A program made the position numbers and the translations under genes. This document shows, one piece after another, positions 30,942 to 34,774 of a stretch of 34,774 nucleotides of DNA. Under the pieces are notes generated by a model. The model saw only the letters and a list, made by a program, of their open reading frames with translations, searched no databases and was not told the DNA's origin. This stretch comes from an uncultured Bacteroidia bacterium (GTDB lineage: Bacteria > Bacteroidota > Bacteroidia > Bacteroidales > UBA932): assembly GCA_902788175.1 (NCBI GenBank), contig CADAJF010000007.1:1-34774 (forward strand). Reading direction: 5' to 3'. Numbering within the stretch: the first letter of the stretch is position 1; every line of letters starts with the position of its first letter.

Positions 30942-32395
30942 AACTGAGCCAAATCATACAGTCTCTGGAGGTACTCTCCCTCCAAGGGAGCGCCGACATT
31001 GAGATATCGGCCCTTTGCAGCGACTCCAGGAAGGTGACGCCGGGAGCGCTCTTTATTGCCGTCAGGGGCTATGAGAGCGACGGGCATGCCTATATCCGGC
31101 AGGCCATCGAAAAGGGCGCTGCAGCGGTTCTCTGCGAAGAGATTCCCGGTCAAGCCGGGAATGACGTCTGCTTTGTGCAGGTGCCCTGCAGCCGGAAGGC
31201 GCTGGCCCTGGCGGCCGACGCTTACTTCGGCCACCCCTCCTCCGAGCTTACGCTGGTGGGCATTACCGGCACCAACGGAAAAACCACCACCGTCACCCTG
31301 CTATACCACCTTTTCCGCGGGCTGGGCTATTCCTGCGGCCTGCTGTCCACCATCGCCAATTACGTGGACGACGAGCGCCTGGAGACTGAAAACACCACCG
31401 TGGACCCCATCACCCTGAACAGCCTGCTGCGCCGGATGGTGGACCGCGGCTGCAGTTACTGCTTCATGGAGGTCAGTTCTATCGGCGTGGAACAGGACCG
31501 CGTAAGCGGCCTTAAGTTCGCGATGGGCATCTTCTCCAACCTCACCCACGACCACCTGGACTACCACAAGACCTTTGCGGAGTACCTGCGCTGCAAGAAG
31601 CTCTTCTTCGACCATTTGCCCAAGGGCGCCATCGCCCTTATCAACACCGACGACCGCCACGGCTCCGTGATGGTCCAGAATACCCGCGCCACCGTGCTCA
31701 CCTACTCCGTGCAGGGCCTGGCAGACCACACCGCCCGCATCCTGGAGCAGAACTTTGACGGGATGCTCCTTAAAATAGACGGGATGGACACCTGGTGCCG
31801 CCTGATCGGCCGCCACAATGCCTACAACCTGCTGGCCATCTACAGCGCCGCCGTGGCCCTTGGCGCCGATGAAGCCGAGACCCTCCTGGCCCTTTCCCGC
31901 CTGCAAAGCGCCCCCGGGCGTCTGGAGAACCTGCGCGGCCCCAAAGGACTGTCCGTGATAGTGGACTACGCCCACACCCCCGACGCCCTGGACAACGTGC
32001 TGGCCACCCTCAGGGACATTGCCCCGGAGCGCCAGCTTATCTGCCTGTTCGGCTGCGGCGGGGACCGCGACAGCAGCAAACGCCCCGAAATGGCCGCCGT
32101 GGCCGGCAAGCGCGCCGACCGCCTGGTCATCACCTCCGACAACCCCCGCACGGAAGACCCGGAGGCCATCATCGCCGACATCAAAGCCGGCCTGGATGCC
32201 AAGGGGCTCTCCAAGGCCCTGGTCATCACCGACCGCAGGGAAGCCATCCGCACGGCCATCCTCACCGCCCCGCAGGGCGCCACCATCCTGCTGGCCGGCA
32301 AAGGGCACGAGACTTACCAGGTGATTGGCCACGAAAAGCGCCATTTTGACGAGAAAGAGATTGTGTACGAAACCTTCAAACTCCTTGCAGAATGA
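30938..32395 (+). CDS. murE: UDP-MurNAc-tripeptide synthetase (meso-DAP adding)
   Basis: Cytoplasmic ATP-dependent ligase adding the third amino acid to UDP-MurNAc-L-Ala-D-Glu. The 485-residue protein has the ATP loop GTNGKTT (111-117), the substrate region ENTTVDPITLNSLLRRMVDRG, and the DNPR motif (401-404), which in this family marks use of meso-diaminopimelate rather than lysine. The C-terminal domain has KGHETYQVIGHEKRHFDEKEI. It overlaps ftsI by 4 bases (ATGA) and mraY by 4. Residues 69-76 (IPGQAGND) are encoded by a REP-like palindrome (31142-31162). Confidence 0.96.
   Translation: MKLSQIIQSLEVLSLQGSADIEISALCSDSRKVTPGALFIAVRGYESDGHAYIRQAIEKGAAAVLCEEIPGQAGNDVCFVQVPCSRKALALAADAYFGHPSSELTLVGITGTNGKTTTVTLLYHLFRGLGYSCGLLSTIANYVDDERLETENTTVDPITLNSLLRRMVDRGCSYCFMEVSSIGVEQDRVSGLKFAMGIFSNLTHDHLDYHKTFAEYLRCKKLFFDHLPKGAIALINTDDRHGSVMVQNTRATVLTYSVQGLADHTARILEQNFDGMLLKIDGMDTWCRLIGRHNAYNLLAIYSAAVALGADEAETLLALSRLQSAPGRLENLRGPKGLSVIVDYAHTPDALDNVLATLRDIAPERQLICLFGCGGDRDSSKRPEMAAVAGKRADRLVITSDNPRTEDPEAIIADIKAGLDAKGLSKALVITDRREAIRTAILTAPQGATILLAGKGHETYQVIGHEKRHFDEKEIVYETFKLLAE
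31142..31162. repeat. REP-like palindrome inside murE
   Basis: ATTCCCGG (31142-31149), five bases TCAAG, then CCGGGAAT (31155-31162) is a perfect 8-base inverted repeat, followed by GAC. It resembles the short dispersed palindromes that usually lie between genes (in translation IPGQAGND, or VIPGLTGN on the other strand). Here it is in frame within the N-terminal domain of MurE. Confidence 0.55.
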
Positions 32396-33684
32396 TTTAC
32401 CATCTGTTCCGCTATCTTAGCTCCATCGGAGTGGACTTCCCCGGTATGGGCCTGATGAACTTCCTCAGTTTCAGGGCCATGCTCTCGGGCGTGACAGCTG
32501 TTATAGTGTCTCTGCTCGCGGGCCGGCGTATCATCGCCATCCTGCAGCGGCTGCAGATTGGCGAGACTGTCCGCGACCTTGGCCTGGAAGGACAGATCCA
32601 GAAAAAAGGCACCCCCACCATGGGCGGTGTCATCATCATCGTCTCCATCCTCGCCGGCGTGCTGCTGTTCTGCGACCTTACCAGCGTTTACGTGATCCTG
32701 CTGCTGGTGAGCACCCTCTGGTGCGGCGCCCTGGGTTTCGCCGATGACTATATCAAGGTCTTCAAAAAGCGCAAGGAAGGCATGTCGGAGAAGGGAAAAC
32801 TGCTGGGACAGGTGCTCCTGGGCCTGGTGGTGGGCCTCACCGTCTGGATGAGCCCGAATATCGTGGTGCGCGAAAAAATACCCGTGGAAACCACCACGGA
32901 ACACAGCCTGGAGTCCGTGAACGGCGTTACTTCCGGCCGATACATCCATGAAGACGTGGTGAAGAGCACCAAGACCACCATCCCCTTTGTCAAAAGCCAT
33001 GAGTTCGATTACCGCTGGCTCTCCCCCTTCAAGGGTAAATGGGGCTGGTACACCAAATGGGGCATCTACGTGCTCATGATTGTGGTGGTGATTACCGCCT
33101 GCTCCAACGGCACCAATCTCACCGACGGCCTGGACGGCCTGGCGGCGGGGACATCGGCCACCGTGGGGGTGGTACTGGGTCTGATGGCCTGGCTGGGCGG
33201 CAACCTGATAGACTCCAACTTCCTCAATATCATGTATATACCGGGCTCCGGAGAGATAGCCATCTTCATGAGCGCCTTTGTAGGGGCGCTGGTTGGCTTC
33301 CTCTGGTACAACTCCTTCCCCGCCCAGGTATTCATGGGGGATACGGGGAGCCTCACCATAGGCGGAATCATCGGCGTGTGCGCCGTGCTCATCCGCAAGG
33401 AACTGCTGATTCCCCTTCTTTGCGGCATCTTCTTCGCCGAGAGCCTCTCGGTCATCATCCAGCGCTTCTGGTTCAAATACACCCGCAAGCGCACGGGCAC
33501 CGGTCACCGCATCTGGAGCATGACGCCGCTCCATCACCACTACCAGGACAAGAAAGCGCCGGACGGACCCGTCCTTTTCCCCAAGCCGGTTCCGCCCCAG
33601 CACGAAGCCAAGATCACCGTCCGCTTCTGGATCATAAGCGCCATCCTGGCAGTAAGCACCCTGGCCTTGCTGAAGATCCGGTAA
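32392..33684 (+). CDS. mraY: Phospho-MurNAc-pentapeptide transferase
   Basis: Integral membrane enzyme that joins phospho-MurNAc-pentapeptide to undecaprenyl phosphate to give lipid I. The 430-residue protein has about ten hydrophobic segments and the family motifs KKGTPTMGGVIII, FADDYIKV, NGTNLTDGLDGLAAG (catalytic Asp region), GDTGSLTIGG and MTPLHHHYQ. It is longer than the ~360-residue E. coli form because of a periplasmic insertion (about 160-215), as is usual in Bacteroidota. Its ATG overlaps the murE stop. Confidence 0.96.
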   Translation: MIYHLFRYLSSIGVDFPGMGLMNFLSFRAMLSGVTAVIVSLLAGRRIIAILQRLQIGETVRDLGLEGQIQKKGTPTMGGVIIIVSILAGVLLFCDLTSVYVILLLVSTLWCGALGFADDYIKVFKKRKEGMSEKGKLLGQVLLGLVVGLTVWMSPNIVVREKIPVETTTEHSLESVNGVTSGRYIHEDVVKSTKTTIPFVKSHEFDYRWLSPFKGKWGWYTKWGIYVLMIVVVITACSNGTNLTDGLDGLAAGTSATVGVVLGLMAWLGGNLIDSNFLNIMYIPGSGEIAIFMSAFVGALVGFLWYNSFPAQVFMGDTGSLTIGGIIGVCAVLIRKELLIPLLCGIFFAESLSVIIQRFWFKYTRKRTGTGHRIWSMTPLHHHYQDKKAPDGPVLFPKPVPPQHEAKITVRFWIISAILAVSTLALLKIR

Positions 33685-33782
33685 AACAGACGCAGCGTAG
33701 GCCTGCGCGAAAAAAAACGCGAAAGAGTTGAAACGAAGGTATTAAAGTAATTATTAACGAGCGTATTTAAGCAGATTTTTAT

Positions 33783-34774
33783 ATGTCTAGAGTCGTAGTA
33801 TTAGGTGGAGCAGAGAGCGGTGTTGGTGCCGCTGTGCTGGCAAAAGTGAAAGGATTCGATGTGTTCCTCAGTGACAAGGGACAGATCAAGGAGGAGTATG
33901 CTGCCCAGCTTCGCAAATGGGAGATTCCCTTCGAGGAGGGACAGCACACGGAGGAGCTCATCCTGAGCGCCGACGAAGTGGTCAAGAGCCCCGGCATTCC
34001 CGGCACCGTGCCGATGGTCCGGAAAATCCGCGAAAAAGGCATCCGCGTGGTGTCAGAGATAGAATTTGCCAGCCGCTATGACCAGGCAAAGAAGATCTGT
34101 ATCACCGGTTCCAACGGCAAAACCACCACCACCTCGCTCATCTACTACCTGCTGCAGAACGCCGGACTGAATGTCGGGCTGGGCGGGAATATCGGCAAGA
34201 GCTACGCCTACCAGGTGGCTACCGAGCACTTTGACTACTACGTGCTGGAAATCAGCAGCTTCCAGCTGGACGACATCTACGACTTCCGGCCGGACATTGC
34301 CATCATCACCAACATCACCCCCGACCACCTGGACCGCTACGACCACAAGATGGAAAACTACGTGGCCGCCAAGTTCAACATTACCAAGAACTTGCGTCCA
34401 GCAGACTGCTTCATCTTCGACTCCGACGACGCCATCACCGTAGGGCACCTTTCAAAGATTGTCCTGCGCTGCAAGATGCTGCCTTTCTCCCAGGAGAAGG
34501 AAGTGGCGGAAGGCGCTTTCCTGCGCGAGGACAAGATTGTCCTGCGCTACGACAAGGAAGAGACGGACCTCTTCCTGCAGGAGCTGGCCCTTGGCGGACG
34601 GCACAATGTGTACAATTCCATGGCCGCCGCCCTGGCTGCCAAGGCCAGCGGCATAACGAACGATGTCATCCGCCGTTCGCTGGCCACTTTCCAGCCCATC
34701 GAGCACCGCCTGGAGCCCGTCCTGAGCATCAAGGACGTCCTCTACATCAACGACTCCAAGGCCACCAACGTGGA
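33783..34774 (+). CDS. murD: UDP-MurNAc-L-Ala:D-Glu ligase, 3' end beyond window
   Basis: Adds D-glutamate to UDP-MurNAc-L-alanine. 330 codons are present; a full MurD has about 450, so the C-terminal domain lies outside. The N-terminal Rossmann part begins SRVVVLGGAESGVGAAVLAKVKG. The ATP loop GSNGKTT is at 109-115, the YYVLEISSFQLDD and ITPDHLDRYDHKMENY motifs follow, and HRLEPVL and YINDSKATNV come just before the edge. The frame is open throughout. A 98-base gap separates it from mraY. The gap is AT-rich with an A run (33710-33717) and shows no TAnnTTTG element, so readthrough from the cluster is likely. Confidence 0.95.
   Translation, partial: MSRVVVLGGAESGVGAAVLAKVKGFDVFLSDKGQIKEEYAAQLRKWEIPFEEGQHTEELILSADEVVKSPGIPGTVPMVRKIREKGIRVVSEIEFASRYDQAKKICITGSNGKTTTTSLIYYLLQNAGLNVGLGGNIGKSYAYQVATEHFDYYVLEISSFQLDDIYDFRPDIAIITNITPDHLDRYDHKMENYVAAKFNITKNLRPADCFIFDSDDAITVGHLSKIVLRCKMLPFSQEKEVAEGAFLREDKIVLRYDKEETDLFLQELALGGRHNVYNSMAAALAAKASGITNDVIRRSLATFQPIEHRLEPVLSIKDVLYINDSKATNV

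Overview
The window looks like a chromosomal piece of a gut- or rumen-type Bacteroidales bacterium (phylum Bacteroidota) with a fairly high GC content. The grounds are the Bacteroidota-type -7 promoter element TAnnTTTG in front of many genes, Bacteroidota versions of BamA, BamD, RpoZ-like omega and a NigD-like lipoprotein, and a dcw cluster of that phylum's kind. Genus cannot be fixed from the sequence alone. The first ~815 bases are different: they carry a short signal peptidase I of Clostridia/Lachnospiraceae type with strong Shine-Dalgarno sequences. They are either foreign DNA or an assembly join near a run of ten C at 820-829.

Region by region. 1-815: signal peptidase and a tiny ORF. 816-3260: an accessory island. 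A two-gene unit (XRE-type regulator plus HNH endonuclease fused to a long uncharacterised C-terminal part) has its own Bacteroidota promoter with an overlapping perfect palindrome, and is bracketed by a composite repeat. One half of the repeat (R1, ~112 bp) lies in the same orientation on both sides. The other half (R2, 57 bp, ends TTGCCGCC/GGCGGCAA) is flipped between the two sides, and there is a third partial-loop copy. 3262-8312: envelope block on the minus strand, nadK-uppS-bamA-ompH (NAD kinase, undecaprenyl diphosphate synthase, outer-membrane assembly). 8313-9056: remnant of a membrane-bound nucleotide-sugar epimerase/dehydratase gene, divergent from a membrane-anchored TPR-LuxR regulator, with two tandem palindromic operators between them. 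9057-19623: plus-strand run of the LuxR regulator, pdxJ, a lipoprotein Skp/OmpH paralogue, a glycosyltransferase, a LysM/periplasmic-binding-like protein, trxB, bamD, rpoZ, recN, a Fur-family gene and a NigD-like lipoprotein. 19680-19753: tRNA-His on the minus strand. 19852-25490: a carboxyltransferase (oxaloacetate decarboxylase alpha/pyruvate carboxylase B-like) whose C-terminal biotinyl-like domain lacks the MKM motif, then radC, upp, miaB, an LEA2-like lipoprotein and a SPOR protein. 25494-26945: rpoN. 27016-34774: the dcw cluster mraZ-rsmH-ftsL-ftsI-murE-mraY-murD, running off the window end inside murD.

Most of the window is core envelope biology: BamA and BamD with two Skp-like chaperones build the outer membrane, UppS and MraY make and use the lipid carrier, and MurE, MurD and FtsI make septal peptidoglycan. 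The most unusual pieces are the repeat-bracketed XRE-HNH unit, the tandem operator pair at the LuxR gene, a 39-bp near-perfect palindrome upstream of nadK, an MraZ-box array in front of mraZ, and a REP-like palindrome read in frame inside murE.
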